Source: Nitrospirota bacterium (GTDB lineage Bacteria > Nitrospirota > Thermodesulfovibrionia > SZUA-242). From it: 64,000 bases of DNA. The notes beneath the pieces are model-generated. The model was not told the origin of the DNA. It saw only the letters and a list, made by a program, of their open reading frames with translations, and did no database searches. The position numbers were made by a program, and so were the translations under genes. The stretch is from the NCBI GenBank assembly GCA_027021335.1, contig JALUUO010000068.1:54292-118291 (forward strand), in the 5' to 3' direction. Positions 37,725 through 47,376 of the stretch are shown here, piece by piece (the stretch's first letter is position 1; every line of letters starts with the position of its first letter).

Positions 37725-38756
37725 TTACCTGAAAAAGGCCTTAGCGTACCTTTTGCCGTACGAAAAAATAGGCCCCGGCATTGCGGAAAATATTGCATTA
37801 GGTTCAAGGTAGCAGTGCAGTAGGCAGCCTTTGCATTTATCCACCACTTCCAGGTTTCTTCCTAACTCCTCCCACAACTCCTTGAAACTCTTCTCTTTGA
37901 ACGAGCCGGTGCATTCCTTAAAAAACTCATAGCATGTGCCAAGCCTGCCATCTGGAGATATGCCGCAACTCAAGTAGCCGGAAATACACTGTACCCTGGG
38001 GATTTTAAACGTATACATTGCATCAAGCATCATATCGCTCATAGTTATGGGAAAACCCTTATCACGTAATTCTCTTAGTTTTGAAACAGCGTTTCTGTAA
38101 TTCTCTATACCACCGTATATCTCATCATAGTGCTTGGAAAATTCTTCCGGGGTTTTATAATTAAAATGAGTTATGAGCGGAAAAAACGTGAACGATTTAA
38201 TTCCCAGGCTTGTACCATACTTAACCATCTCATCAAGTTCGTTTGCGGAAAGTCTGGTAATGACCATGTTAAGTCCGACATGTGGAATTCTCTCGACCGC
38301 AGCCTTTATGCCCTCGGTTACGGTATCGTCAAGAACCTTTATAAAGCCCATGTCATCAGGAACATCCGCGCTCATCGTATCAAATGAAAAATTGATCAAA
38401 TCAAGGTTCTTGTAAATCTCGTCGATTCTCTTTGTTACAAGCGCTCCGTTGGTAACAAGCCTGGCCATCATACCCCTTTTTTTGATCCGTTCAAGGATAA
38501 GCGGCAGATCTTTTCGCACAAGGGGCTCACCACCACTTATGGCGTAGGCCACACAACCCATATCAGCAACTTCGTCCACAAGCCTCAACACCTGTTCGGT
38601 GTCAAGCTCCTTGACATTGTCTTGCCATAAAGAACAATAAGAACACTTGTAATTACATTTATGGGTAATCCGGTGGCCGACTTTTATCAGGTTTCTTTTT
38701 TTAAAGAGCTTGAACTGAACCGCTGCGCTCAGCACTCTGGAAGTTCTTTTTAACAT
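37725..38756 (-). CDS. Radical SAM protein with C-terminal Cys-rich (SPASM-like) region
   Basis: 343 residues. The radical SAM cluster motif is THKCNYKCSYCSLWQ, followed by AISGGEPLVRKDL (GGEP motif). The C-terminal part has CISGYLSCGISPDGRLGTC and CKGCLLHC, a pattern of auxiliary-cluster cysteines as in SPASM/twitch enzymes. The substrate is unknown. It is divergent from the ATP-grasp gene across 196 bases, so it might act in the same pathway, which is inference only. Confidence 0.9.
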   Translation of the reverse strand: MLKRTSRVLSAAVQFKLFKKRNLIKVGHRITHKCNYKCSYCSLWQDNVKELDTEQVLRLVDEVADMGCVAYAISGGEPLVRKDLPLILERIKKRGMMARLVTNGALVTKRIDEIYKNLDLINFSFDTMSADVPDDMGFIKVLDDTVTEGIKAAVERIPHVGLNMVITRLSANELDEMVKYGTSLGIKSFTFFPLITHFNYKTPEEFSKHYDEIYGGIENYRNAVSKLRELRDKGFPITMSDMMLDAMYTFKIPRVQCISGYLSCGISPDGRLGTCYEFFKECTGSFKEKSFKELWEELGRNLEVVDKCKGCLLHCYLEPNAIFSAMPGPIFSYGKRYAKAFFR

Positions 38757-38952
38757 AAGTTTAGGTTGTATGCCCGAAATTTAATCCTTGATAAAACAAT
38801 TATATTGTATAAGAACCACATTAAAAACTAAAGTCAACTTATATCCAACATGAGTTAAAACGTTGTTTAGATGGCATTTACCATCTTTTCTGTTTTAATC
38901 TTTTAAAGAGCATATAGTCCATTACATTCTTCTTCTGAAAGCCCTGAAAGTT

Positions 38953-40344
38953 ATGACTACAGATAAAGCATTTCCTCTTGAAAACGTGTCTGTCTCTATC
39001 AAAATCGGACAGATGCCCGTCTTATGGCCCCACCCGGCGATATACATAGCCAATATCGACTGTATATTTTACGGGGATAAGGAGAAAACCACGCACCTGC
39101 AACAAAATGTTACCGGTTTTCAGGGTTACGGTGCCAGGCTGACCCCTATTCTTAATCTTCTTTACGGCGGGAGCAGCAATAATCTTTTGCTTCTAAACGA
39201 CTCTCCGGATCCTGCAGCTCTTGAATACTTCGAAAAAGTGCTTGGTCTTGTAATGCCCGAAACTATCGTGCTCGGCCGATACGGATGCAGCACATTACCA
39301 ATGAATATACCTGAAAACCCGGAAATCATGAGTATAATCAAAAATCATCCGGCCGGGCTTATCGACGGCTATGTAACCGATATACAGCTTGAAAAGCTGG
39401 CAATAAAACTAAAAAAAGAGCTGACCAACAGTCATGAGGCAAGCAGGTGGGCCAATAATAAAATTCTTTTGCACCGGTTTATTGTAAAGTCAGAGCTTCC
39501 TACTTTTGACGGCAGCGAGGTGCAACCTGGAGAAGATCTTTTAAAGTGTCTTGGCAATTTAAGAAAACTTGGATACAGCCAGGCTGCAATCAGATCTTCC
39601 CTGGGGGCCTCAGGGTTCGGAATGTTCATAGCCGACCTGGAGCAACTGGATAAAATCCAGTTCCCGCATTTTCTCTTCACCGACAAGACGGTGCTTGCCC
39701 AGGGCTGGATCAAAGAGGGGCGCAAAGAGATAGAAAAAATTCTATCGCCAAGCGTACAGTTTTTCTGCGATAAGGATCATAAAGTCACAATATTCGATAT
39801 AACCGAGCAGCTCCTCAGCCGAAGTTTTGTCCATGAGGGGAACATATCTCCTCCAATGAATTTCAGTCCATACCCTGGAGGTAAAGTCTACGACGAACTG
39901 ATCAGACAATCGGTGCAGGTGGCAAAATGGGTCGCCTCCACCGGGTACAAAGGCACTGGAAGTATAGACTTTCTTGTTTTTAATATGGCCGGACAATTAC
40001 AGGTTTACGTATGCGAGGTAAACGCCAGGGTGACAGGTGCAACATACCCGTCTCTTCTTGCCCGTCACTTTATGCCGGGTAAAGCCTGGCTGATGCGGAA
40101 CTTCAGTTTCAACAGCGCTATGTCGGTACAAAACCTGATACAAAAACTGGATAAAAACAGCCGGCTCTTTAAACCGGGCAGAAACTACGGCATTCTTCCT
40201 ATCAACTTCATAATTAATGACAAAAAACTTGTAAGCAAAGCACAAATCCTGTTTCTGGCCGACCGGCCTGAGTTCTGCATGGAGATGATGATGAACTTTC
40301 CTCAACTTATGATGCCTGTGAGGTGCGTATATGACAGAGATTGA
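38953..40344 (+). CDS. ATP-grasp ligase, peptide-ligase-like (PGM1-like)
   Basis: 463 residues. An N-terminal ~150-residue pre-ATP-grasp domain (FYGDKEKTTHLQQNVTGFQG) precedes the ATP-grasp core: ANNKILLHRFI, SSLGASGFGMF as the phosphate-binding loop, KTVLAQGWI, GSIDFLVFN, and the metal-ligand strand VCEVNARVTGATYP with Glu and Asn. The tail is a conserved-looking C-terminal domain. Enzymes of this type activate carboxylates with ATP and join them to amines; the pheganomycin ligase PGM1 is the closest type I can name. It overlaps the M20 peptidase gene by 14 bases, so the products are likely made together. Confidence 0.83.
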   Translation: MTTDKAFPLENVSVSIKIGQMPVLWPHPAIYIANIDCIFYGDKEKTTHLQQNVTGFQGYGARLTPILNLLYGGSSNNLLLLNDSPDPAALEYFEKVLGLVMPETIVLGRYGCSTLPMNIPENPEIMSIIKNHPAGLIDGYVTDIQLEKLAIKLKKELTNSHEASRWANNKILLHRFIVKSELPTFDGSEVQPGEDLLKCLGNLRKLGYSQAAIRSSLGASGFGMFIADLEQLDKIQFPHFLFTDKTVLAQGWIKEGRKEIEKILSPSVQFFCDKDHKVTIFDITEQLLSRSFVHEGNISPPMNFSPYPGGKVYDELIRQSVQVAKWVASTGYKGTGSIDFLVFNMAGQLQVYVCEVNARVTGATYPSLLARHFMPGKAWLMRNFSFNSAMSVQNLIQKLDKNSRLFKPGRNYGILPINFIINDKKLVSKAQILFLADRPEFCMEMMMNFPQLMMPVRCVYDRD

Positions 40345-41464
40345 AACAAGAATACTGGAGTTACTCAAAGACCTTATACTTATTCCTTCAACCGCATCAA
40401 ATCCAGACGGGCTGTCGCATGCCGTCAGGCTGGTCAGAAACCATATCGAAAGCATCCCATCAGTAGAAATCGAGGATTACAACTCCGGAGGACGTCCATC
40501 ATTTCTGGCCAAGCCCCGCAGTCTTGACGGTAATGTCCGGGTGCTTTTTGTAGGACATGTAGACGTGGTGGAGGCAGAGCCGGAAGGTTTTCATCCAAAA
40601 ATAGAGGGAAACCGCCTTTATGGCAGGGGAGCAGGTGATATGAAAGGACAGGTAGCCCTGATAACAGAGCTTTTCAAACAGTTCCTATCAAGCCGTCCGG
40701 ACCTTCCGATCGGACTGATGATAACATCCGACGAGGAGTCAGGCGGAGAACACGGCGTAGGCTACCTGGTGAACGAAATGGGATGCCGGCCCGGTTTGGC
40801 TATAATTCCAGACTCCGGCTCACTAAACGAAATAGTACGGCTGGAAAAAGGAGTGATTGAAGGCAGGCTTGTATCAAAAGGCAACTCAGGCCACAGCGCG
40901 CGTCCCTGGACCTGTGATAACGCCGTACACCGCCTGCTGAAAAATATCACCAAACTTACCAATCACTTCAACAGTTTTAAACTTTCCGAGACCGAAAAAA
41001 AGATAGGGCACTGGCATCACACGATCTCCGTAAATACACTTAAGACCGAAAACACCACACCTAACAGTGTTCCAGGCAGTGCCGAAGCTGTGATCGACAT
41101 ACGCTTTACAGAGGTAAAAACATCCAGTGATATGGTTGCAATGGTGAATGAGCTGCTGGACGACAAAACGGTTTTTTACCCTGAACTAACTTCCGAGCCC
41201 CTTGTTACGGAACCCGACCCGGTTTTTCTAAGGATTACAAGGCAGATCACCGAACGTCCTGTAAAACTGATACGCGAACACGGAGGTTCGGACGGACGAT
41301 TCTTTACGATGCTTAAAATACCTGTAATTATGTCGCGGCCGAAAGTAGGCGGTTTGCACTCTGACAATGAATGGATAGAAATAGACTCAATGCTTAAATA
41401 CTACCAGATAATTGCAGCGTATCTCAGGGAGAAACTTTCAAACGACATTCAAAATGACGTATAA
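40331..41464 (+). CDS. M20 family metallopeptidase/deacylase
   Basis: 377 residues. All zinc-site motifs are present: His76 and Asp78 in VGHVDVV, the bridging Asp in GRGAGDMKG, the catalytic Glu pair in TSDEESGGEHG and the last His in GGLHSDNEWI. A dimerisation domain with GNSGHSARPW is inserted. Members include ArgE, DapE, CPG2 and dipeptidases. Because it is translationally coupled to an ATP-grasp ligase and a glycosyltransferase, its substrate is probably a product or intermediate of that pathway rather than arginine or lysine biosynthesis (inference). Confidence 0.9.
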   Translation: MTEIETRILELLKDLILIPSTASNPDGLSHAVRLVRNHIESIPSVEIEDYNSGGRPSFLAKPRSLDGNVRVLFVGHVDVVEAEPEGFHPKIEGNRLYGRGAGDMKGQVALITELFKQFLSSRPDLPIGLMITSDEESGGEHGVGYLVNEMGCRPGLAIIPDSGSLNEIVRLEKGVIEGRLVSKGNSGHSARPWTCDNAVHRLLKNITKLTNHFNSFKLSETEKKIGHWHHTISVNTLKTENTTPNSVPGSAEAVIDIRFTEVKTSSDMVAMVNELLDDKTVFYPELTSEPLVTEPDPVFLRITRQITERPVKLIREHGGSDGRFFTMLKIPVIMSRPKVGGLHSDNEWIEIDSMLKYYQIIAAYLREKLSNDIQNDV

Positions 41465-42389
41465 AACAAAACAAATAAATAGGCCAGCCGTAAACCCCCT
41501 AAAAAACTCATCCACAATAGCTATTACAGCCTATTGCGATCTTGATACAAAACCGGAACGCCGGCCCCTCTGGGGAGACTACTGGATTAAACAGCGCATG
41601 GAAGCTGAATTCGTAAGGCAAGGCCTGCGGATAGATAACAGCAGGCCTGAAGTCCTGATTCACCTTTTTGGTTCGCATATGAATAACCTTCCAAGGGCTC
41701 CGGTAAAAATCCTCTGGATTCACAGCCATCCTGACAGGGTCGGCCCGGATCTTCTTGCAAACTACAATATAATCTACTGCATATCAAAACCCTACATAGA
41801 AAAAATACGCCAGATGGGATTCAAAGCCGAGTGGCTTATGCTTCCTACACATATGAAACCCATAACGTATGAAAAAAAACTGCACAATACTGTTTTTGTA
41901 GGCAACAACAGAAGAAACGGGCAAAGAAAACTCGCTCAAGACCTGCTGGCCGTTAAAGACCGCCTGGGATCGTCCCTAAGTATATGGGGCAACGGCTGGA
42001 ATAGTGATATCACAACCTCCGGATGGTACCGTGGGCCGCAATATCCTAACAATAAATTAAACGAGCTGTACTCATCCTCCAAAATCGTTCTGAACGATCA
42101 CCACCACGATATGAGCCGTGAAGGATTTATAAACCCAAGAATACTCGATGCCCTGGCCGCCGGAGCTATGGTAATCAGCGATCCTGTGAAGAACCTTGAA
42201 AACCTGGTGGATATACCCACATATCAAAGTCCGGAAAACCTGGCCCGGTTGATTAATCACTACCTGGATAATGAAACACTAAGAAATAAAATCGTCTCTG
42301 CAGCCAGAACACGCATTAAAGACCTCACCTACCGGCAGACCATAAAAAAAATCATTGACAGATTAAAAGAGGGGCCATTATCAAAATAG
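41454..42389 (+). CDS. CgeB-type glycosyltransferase
   Basis: 311 residues from the ATG at 41454, which overlaps the M20 stop by 11 bases; an ATG at 41412 is also in frame. The N-terminal part has LWIHSHPDRVGPDLLANYN and VFVGNNRRNGQRKLAQ. The C-terminal glycosyltransferase signature is LNDHHHDMSREGFINPRILDALAAGAMVISD, shown here in pieces no longer than needed: LNDHHHDM and NPRILDALAAGAMVISD. This resembles the spore-coat CgeB/Glyco_trans_1_2 family. It completes a three-gene overlapping set. Confidence 0.85.
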   Translation: MTYKTKQINRPAVNPLKNSSTIAITAYCDLDTKPERRPLWGDYWIKQRMEAEFVRQGLRIDNSRPEVLIHLFGSHMNNLPRAPVKILWIHSHPDRVGPDLLANYNIIYCISKPYIEKIRQMGFKAEWLMLPTHMKPITYEKKLHNTVFVGNNRRNGQRKLAQDLLAVKDRLGSSLSIWGNGWNSDITTSGWYRGPQYPNNKLNELYSSSKIVLNDHHHDMSREGFINPRILDALAAGAMVISDPVKNLENLVDIPTYQSPENLARLINHYLDNETLRNKIVSAARTRIKDLTYRQTIKKIIDRLKEGPLSK

Positions 42390-42613
42390 CCGGCCGCTGC
42401 TTTCCAGGCATACACTCAGGTTAATCTCGAAGATATACCAGAACTTCTAAAGCATGACTAAATCCCAACTAAGGATGTGTGACAAAATAACTTGAACAAT
42501 TCGATCAGAGCTTGTTAGTTTTTTGCTACCTTTTATTTCTTTAAAACCTTGAGTTATGGTTGTCAGAAACTCATGGGAAAATTGATCCCGCTCTTTCAGC
42601 TTCTTGTAACTGC

Positions 42614-42790
42614 TTAACACTTATACATGATCGTCTCCGCCGGCATACGGCCCAGTTCTCGCATGAATATGTCAAATCCAGCCTTCCCGGCAGAGTAGAT
42701 CCCGTACACCTGTTTCAATATCTCACGCTTCCCAAGCGCTTCCTCGAATCCTTCCCTTGCTTTTTTTCTGCCCTTTGTGCTTTCCTTCAT
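42614..42790 (-). pseudogene. Remnant of a transposase-like N-terminus
   Basis: A 58-codon minus-strand frame with a GGAGG ribosome site nearby encodes MKESTKGRKKAREGFEEALG and then KREILKQVYGIYSAGKAGFD. It ends early in MRELGRMPAETIMYKC. The composition and layout are those of a short transposase start. Its remainder is missing, and the rest of the 540-base gap (42390-42928) has no gene. Confidence 0.4.
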
Positions 42791-42928
42791 TACATGGCTC
42801 CTCCTTTTTAAGGATTATTTGTTTGCCCGTCAAGTATATCCACGGGGAAGCCACTCCTTCAACTTTCAACTAATAATATTATATCCTCAAGTAATCGTTA
42901 TACTTAAGCATATTTATTACAGTTTTAC

Positions 42929-44818
42929 ATGAACATAAAAACAGAAAACACATATAAAACAGCCAGCAGAATTGTAATTGCAACAGGTATTTTTATTGCC
43001 GCCCTTGGACTTGCTGTTCGTTCAAGCATGTGGCTTGACAATATACTGTTATGGCTTATTTCCACATTTAAAAGAAGGCCTCTTTCACCGTTCTGGCTTG
43101 AGAAATTACAATTCTTTGGTATGGACCTCTTATTGTTTGGCATTGTTGTTGCCGTAATTGGCTTGTTTGTTGTCTCAAAATGGTCTTTGGTTTTTTCTAA
43201 AGCACAAAATGATTCTTTTATATTGACAACAACAATGATTATTATGGCTGCTTTATGGCTGCCGGTGGTGCTTTTTGGACATAGCTCAACAATCGCAGGA
43301 GAAAAATACTGGTGGCTTGATGACGACGCCATGATTTCGATGAAATACGCCCGCAATCTTGCTGATGGCTTTGGCCTGGTATGGAATCCAGGAGACAGAG
43401 TTGAAGGGTATACTAATTTTCTATGGACACTCTATATGGCTCTTGTTCACTTGCTACCCATTCCTACGTCTAAAACATCCCTTGTAGTCTTAGTTACAAA
43501 CATAGCGCTTGCGATCGCTACAGTTCCTTATATTGTCAGAATCATCCGGCAGCTTGACGGGAATAACCTGGTGGTGATTGCAACCCTGGTGGGATATGTG
43601 TTCAACAGAGGACTGCTGGCCTGGACAGCCGCAGGCTTTGAAACCGCTCTGCTGACATTTTTATTTATTATGTTGATTTACAGGATAATTGAAGAATCCA
43701 GACTGAGTCAGCCCAAAATACAAACATATGCATATATAGCAATAATGTCACTGGTCAGGGCAGATGCCGCAGTTCTATCAGTCCTGCTGTATGGAACTTC
43801 ATTTATTTTAAACAAAGAAAGAAAGACGGTCTTTTTCTACTCTGCCGTATCTCTCATATTTCCGATAGCCCATGAGGTATTTAGGATTTACTACTATGGA
43901 GACATCTTACCCAACACCGCCTACTTAAAAACACAGAACTGGAACGGCAAGTATTTAGCAGGCTTGAAATACATATTAGATTTTATTAAAAATTATTCTA
44001 TTATGATTATTTTTGCTGTAACCGCCCTGGCATTAACAAGGACAAAAGAGTTCCGTTGTCTTTTTAGTATCGTTACACTGTATATGATTTATGTTGCAAG
44101 CGTCGGTGGTGACACATATCCAAGCTTCCGCTTTCTTCTTCCGGTCCTTCCCCTGCTTATGATACTGGCATTTACCGGCATTCAAAGACTTAAACTTGAA
44201 TCGTTATTCAAATTCTTAACTGAAACTCCAAAAAAAGATCAGACTAAAAAGTATCAGCTGACCAGTCAAAAACTCATATTAATTAAGGCGGCATTAGCCA
44301 TCTTATGCCTTGTAACCTCTCCCTTGGTAGTGCTGGGCTACAGCAGATTACTCGTTCCAAGGACTATTGCGATAAATAACATTACAATAGGGCTGTCACT
44401 TAAAAACAACACCTCACCCTCTGATAAGGTTGCAGGGTTCTTCGCGGGATTGGTGTTTTACTTCACTGACAATTATGCAATAGATTTACTTGGAAAATCA
44501 GACCGTTATATAGCGAAGTTACCTACGTTTCCCGGCAGCATGAAACCCGGTCACAACAAGTTCGATTTCGATTATTCTCTAGGCAAACTACAACCAGATT
44601 ACGTGGTTTCCAATTTTAAACTGCCTGTCAGCAAAGAAGAAATGTTAAAAAACTCAAAAGGCGATTTTGCCTTTACAGGCCAGCTGTTTTTTAATGAGGT
44701 CTTCCGGAAACATTGCCTTTCAAATCCGGTTTCAGCCGATACCTGGCGGACTGTTTTTGCCTGTAACTGGCCTTCTAAACCTAAAAAAAGAACTGACTGG
44801 CAACCATTGCCTTTGTAA
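42929..44818 (+). CDS. GT-C membrane glycosyltransferase, AftB-like
   Basis: 629 residues with about nine to eleven transmembrane helices and a C-terminal soluble part. The first loop carries the acidic motif WWLDDDAMISMKYARNLADG and GDRVEGYTNFLWTLYMAL, a signature of AftB-like (GT89) arabinofuranosyltransferases and related polyprenyl-phosphate-sugar enzymes. It probably takes the sugar from a lipid-phosphate donor on the outer face of the membrane. GtrA, DprE1 and DprE2 homologs follow directly, which points to D-arabinofuranose as the sugar. Confidence 0.82.
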   Translation: MNIKTENTYKTASRIVIATGIFIAALGLAVRSSMWLDNILLWLISTFKRRPLSPFWLEKLQFFGMDLLLFGIVVAVIGLFVVSKWSLVFSKAQNDSFILTTTMIIMAALWLPVVLFGHSSTIAGEKYWWLDDDAMISMKYARNLADGFGLVWNPGDRVEGYTNFLWTLYMALVHLLPIPTSKTSLVVLVTNIALAIATVPYIVRIIRQLDGNNLVVIATLVGYVFNRGLLAWTAAGFETALLTFLFIMLIYRIIEESRLSQPKIQTYAYIAIMSLVRADAAVLSVLLYGTSFILNKERKTVFFYSAVSLIFPIAHEVFRIYYYGDILPNTAYLKTQNWNGKYLAGLKYILDFIKNYSIMIIFAVTALALTRTKEFRCLFSIVTLYMIYVASVGGDTYPSFRFLLPVLPLLMILAFTGIQRLKLESLFKFLTETPKKDQTKKYQLTSQKLILIKAALAILCLVTSPLVVLGYSRLLVPRTIAINNITIGLSLKNNTSPSDKVAGFFAGLVFYFTDNYAIDLLGKSDRYIAKLPTFPGSMKPGHNKFDFDYSLGKLQPDYVVSNFKLPVSKEEMLKNSKGDFAFTGQLFFNEVFRKHCLSNPVSADTWRTVFACNWPSKPKKRTDWQPLPL

Positions 44819-44829
44819 CATCCTAATAT

Positions 44830-45237
44830 ATGCTTTTAACAATAAAATATACTATTTTTGCCATACTGGCCACAGCCGTCAATATAGGCGCGCAGGATTT
44901 ATCCATAAGGCTCTACGATGGTCCGTGGGGCCTTCATACCGCTATGATTTTCGGCACCCTTGTTGGTCTGCTGTTAAAATTCATCCTTGATAAATATTAT
45001 ATTTTTTTCGATCAATCTAAAGGAATTTCTGGTAACAGCAAACAATTTATTTTATACAGCTTTATGGGTATTGCCACAACGATTATCTTTTGGGCGACAG
45101 AGCTTTCATTTGATTATTTTTTCAAGACAAAGACAATGCGTTATACAGGAGCATTAATAGGCCTGACTATCGGTTATCTGGTGAAATATCGGCTTGACAA
45201 ACAATTTGTCTTCACTAAGGTCAAGAGAGTTTCTTGA
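44830..45237 (+). CDS. GtrA family membrane protein
   Basis: 135 residues with four transmembrane helices and the GtrA signatures LLLKFILDKYYIFFD and GYLVKYRLDKQFVF. GtrA proteins are thought to move or organise polyprenyl-phosphate sugars across the inner membrane. The mycobacterial Rv3789, next to dprE1, belongs to the same family. It starts 11 bases after the glycosyltransferase stop. Confidence 0.93.
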   Translation: MLLTIKYTIFAILATAVNIGAQDLSIRLYDGPWGLHTAMIFGTLVGLLLKFILDKYYIFFDQSKGISGNSKQFILYSFMGIATTIIFWATELSFDYFFKTKTMRYTGALIGLTIGYLVKYRLDKQFVFTKVKRVS

Positions 45238-45274
45238 TTTATCCGGGCTGTTTTTATTTTTAAAAGGGGCAAAA

Positions 45275-46573
45275 ATGACGATCTCAGGATGGGGTAGATT
45301 TCCAAAAATTAAAGCCTCGATATTTAGTCCTCACAATGAATCAAAGTGCCGCGACTATCTAAAAGAAGTAGAAGAATGTATTGCTCAAGGACTAGGCAGA
45401 AGCTACGGAGACAGCGCCTTGAACTCAAACGTTTTATGTTCCAGAAGGCTGAACCTGATTCTTGATTTCAACGATAAAGAAGGCATCATCTCTTGCGAGT
45501 CAGGGGTGAGCCTGGCAGAACTGATCGAGACTTTTCTGCCGAGGGGTTGGTTTCTAAAGGTTACTCCCGGAACAAGGTTTGTAACTGTAGGCGGAGCAAT
45601 TGCCAGCGATGTGCATGGCAAAAATCACCATAAAGACGGCTCTTTCAGCGAGTCTGTAATTTCATTTAGACTTATGCTTCCTGATGGCGAAATTATACTA
45701 TGCTCCCGATCACAGAACCAGGAACTATTCTACGCAACATGCGGTGGAATGGGACTAACAGGTATAATTCTGTCAGCCACAATCCAGCTGGAGAAAGTTC
45801 AAAGCGCTTACATAAAACAAACTACTATCAGGGCAGCCAATCTTAACGAAATTTTCGACTTATTTGAAGAACATAAAACGACAAAATACTCTGTTGCATG
45901 GATAGACTGCCTTGCAAGGGCAAAAGATCGGGGCCGCTCACTTCTTATGCTGGGTGAACACGACGTGGATGAAGACTTTTCATTCTCCAGCTCAAAAAAG
46001 CTTAGCATACCATTTGATTTTCCAAGCATAACGCTTAACAGATATACTGTAGAATTATTTAATCGCCTTTATTATAATAAGGCTAAGAATTCCGTTACTG
46101 AAAATAAATCCAGCCTGCTTAGTTTTTTTTATCCGCTGGATGCTATCGGCAACTGGAACAAAATATACGGTTCACGTGGTTTTATCCAATACCAGTTTGT
46201 CCTTCCAAGGGAAAGCAGTCTCGAGGGGCTGCAAAAAATACTCACCAAAGTATCAACATCCGGCATGGCTTCATTTCTGGCCGTATTGAAACTCTTTGGC
46301 AAAGAAAACAATAATTTGATCTCCTTTCCGCTTGAGGGATACACATTGGCACTGGATATGAAAATACAGCCCGGCATCTGGGAGCTTCTTAACCACCTTG
46401 ATAAAATCGTACTCGATTACAACGGCAGGCTTTACCTCGCTAAGGATGCTAGGATGAAAGCTGATACCTTTCAGCGTGGCTACCCTAAATGGGAACAGTT
46501 CCGCCAGTTACGTGATAAACTAGGACTCTCTGAGAAAATAAATTCATTGCAGTCAAAAAGGATTGGGCTTTAA
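45275..46573 (+). CDS. dprE1: Decaprenylphospho-ribose 2-oxidase DprE1 homolog
   Basis: 432 residues from the ATG at 45275, chosen over an upstream in-frame ATG at 45194 for its AGGGG site and family alignment. The FAD-binding segment has GLGRSYGDSALNS and GGAIASDVHGKNHHKDGSF. The C-terminal cap ends LYLAKDARM, typical of DprE1. The enzyme oxidises C2 of polyprenyl-phospho-ribose, the first half of epimerisation to arabinose. The residue aligned with Cys387 of the mycobacterial enzyme reads Ala359 (GYTLALDM against GWNICVDF). Confidence 0.88.
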   Translation: MTISGWGRFPKIKASIFSPHNESKCRDYLKEVEECIAQGLGRSYGDSALNSNVLCSRRLNLILDFNDKEGIISCESGVSLAELIETFLPRGWFLKVTPGTRFVTVGGAIASDVHGKNHHKDGSFSESVISFRLMLPDGEIILCSRSQNQELFYATCGGMGLTGIILSATIQLEKVQSAYIKQTTIRAANLNEIFDLFEEHKTTKYSVAWIDCLARAKDRGRSLLMLGEHDVDEDFSFSSSKKLSIPFDFPSITLNRYTVELFNRLYYNKAKNSVTENKSSLLSFFYPLDAIGNWNKIYGSRGFIQYQFVLPRESSLEGLQKILTKVSTSGMASFLAVLKLFGKENNNLISFPLEGYTLALDMKIQPGIWELLNHLDKIVLDYNGRLYLAKDARMKADTFQRGYPKWEQFRQLRDKLGLSEKINSLQSKRIGL

Positions 46574-46576
46574 ACA

Positions 46577-47308
46577 ATGAAACTACTAGTATTGGGCGCA
46601 AATTCCGACATAGGTTCCGCTATTGCCGGCGCTTTTGCAAAGTTTGAGCAGGCTGATCTGATCCTGGCTTCCAGAGACATGGAATCCCTCGAAAAAAAAG
46701 CGAAAGATATTGAAATACGTCATAGTGTAAAAACAAAAATAATTCAATTCGACGCAACTAATTTTAGTACACATCAAGATTTTTATAATAATCTTAGCCC
46801 CAAGCCTGATGGTGTAGTTGTCGCCTTCGGGTATCTGGGTGACCAGAAAAACGCCGAGCAATCTTTTGATGATGCTAAAAAAACCCTTGACACAAACTTT
46901 ACAGGAGCTATGAGTATCCTTGAAATTATCGCACAGGACTTTGAGACCCGAAATAAAGGATTTATCATAGGTTTAAGTTCTGTAGCCGGAGAACGCGGCA
47001 GGCAGAGTAATTATATCTACGGTGCGGCTAAAGGGGCTTTTACAATTTATCTAAGCGGGTTGCGCAATCGTTTACACAAGAATGATGTCCGGGTTATTAC
47101 TGTTCTGCCGGGCTTTGTTCAAACAAAGATGACTGCTGCTCTTGATTTACCTGAAAAACTGGTTGCAACACCGGAAGAAGTCGCTGATGATGTCTACTCG
47201 GCTTTTAAGAAGAAAAAAGACATTGTTTACTCCAAGTGGTTTTGGAGATGGATAATGCTTATTATCAAAGCTATACCCGAGATAATTTTCAAAAAATTAA
47301 ATCTGTAA
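46577..47308 (+). CDS. dprE2: Decaprenylphospho-erythro-pentofuranosid-2-ulose reductase DprE2 homolog
   Basis: 243 residues, short-chain dehydrogenase fold. The N-terminal dinucleotide motif is VLGANSDIGSAIA, and the catalytic Ser-Tyr-Lys set is in LSSVAG and YIYGAAKGAF. The C-terminal hydrophobic helix (WRWIMLIIKAIPEII) fits DprE2, which works at the membrane. It reduces the 2-keto intermediate from DprE1 to give polyprenyl-phospho-arabinose. It begins 3 bases after dprE1. Confidence 0.88.
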   Translation: MKLLVLGANSDIGSAIAGAFAKFEQADLILASRDMESLEKKAKDIEIRHSVKTKIIQFDATNFSTHQDFYNNLSPKPDGVVVAFGYLGDQKNAEQSFDDAKKTLDTNFTGAMSILEIIAQDFETRNKGFIIGLSSVAGERGRQSNYIYGAAKGAFTIYLSGLRNRLHKNDVRVITVLPGFVQTKMTAALDLPEKLVATPEEVADDVYSAFKKKKDIVYSKWFWRWIMLIIKAIPEIIFKKLNL

Positions 47309-47376
47309 TCAGGAATTTGTCTCAAATTCAATCTATTTATTTCAAGCCGAACCTGAAAACTCATCCAGCCGTCAGG

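Noticed and set aside
42560..42811. Plus-strand 83-codon frame
   Set aside because: The minus strand carries the transposase-like remnant with a ribosome site; the plus frame has no support.
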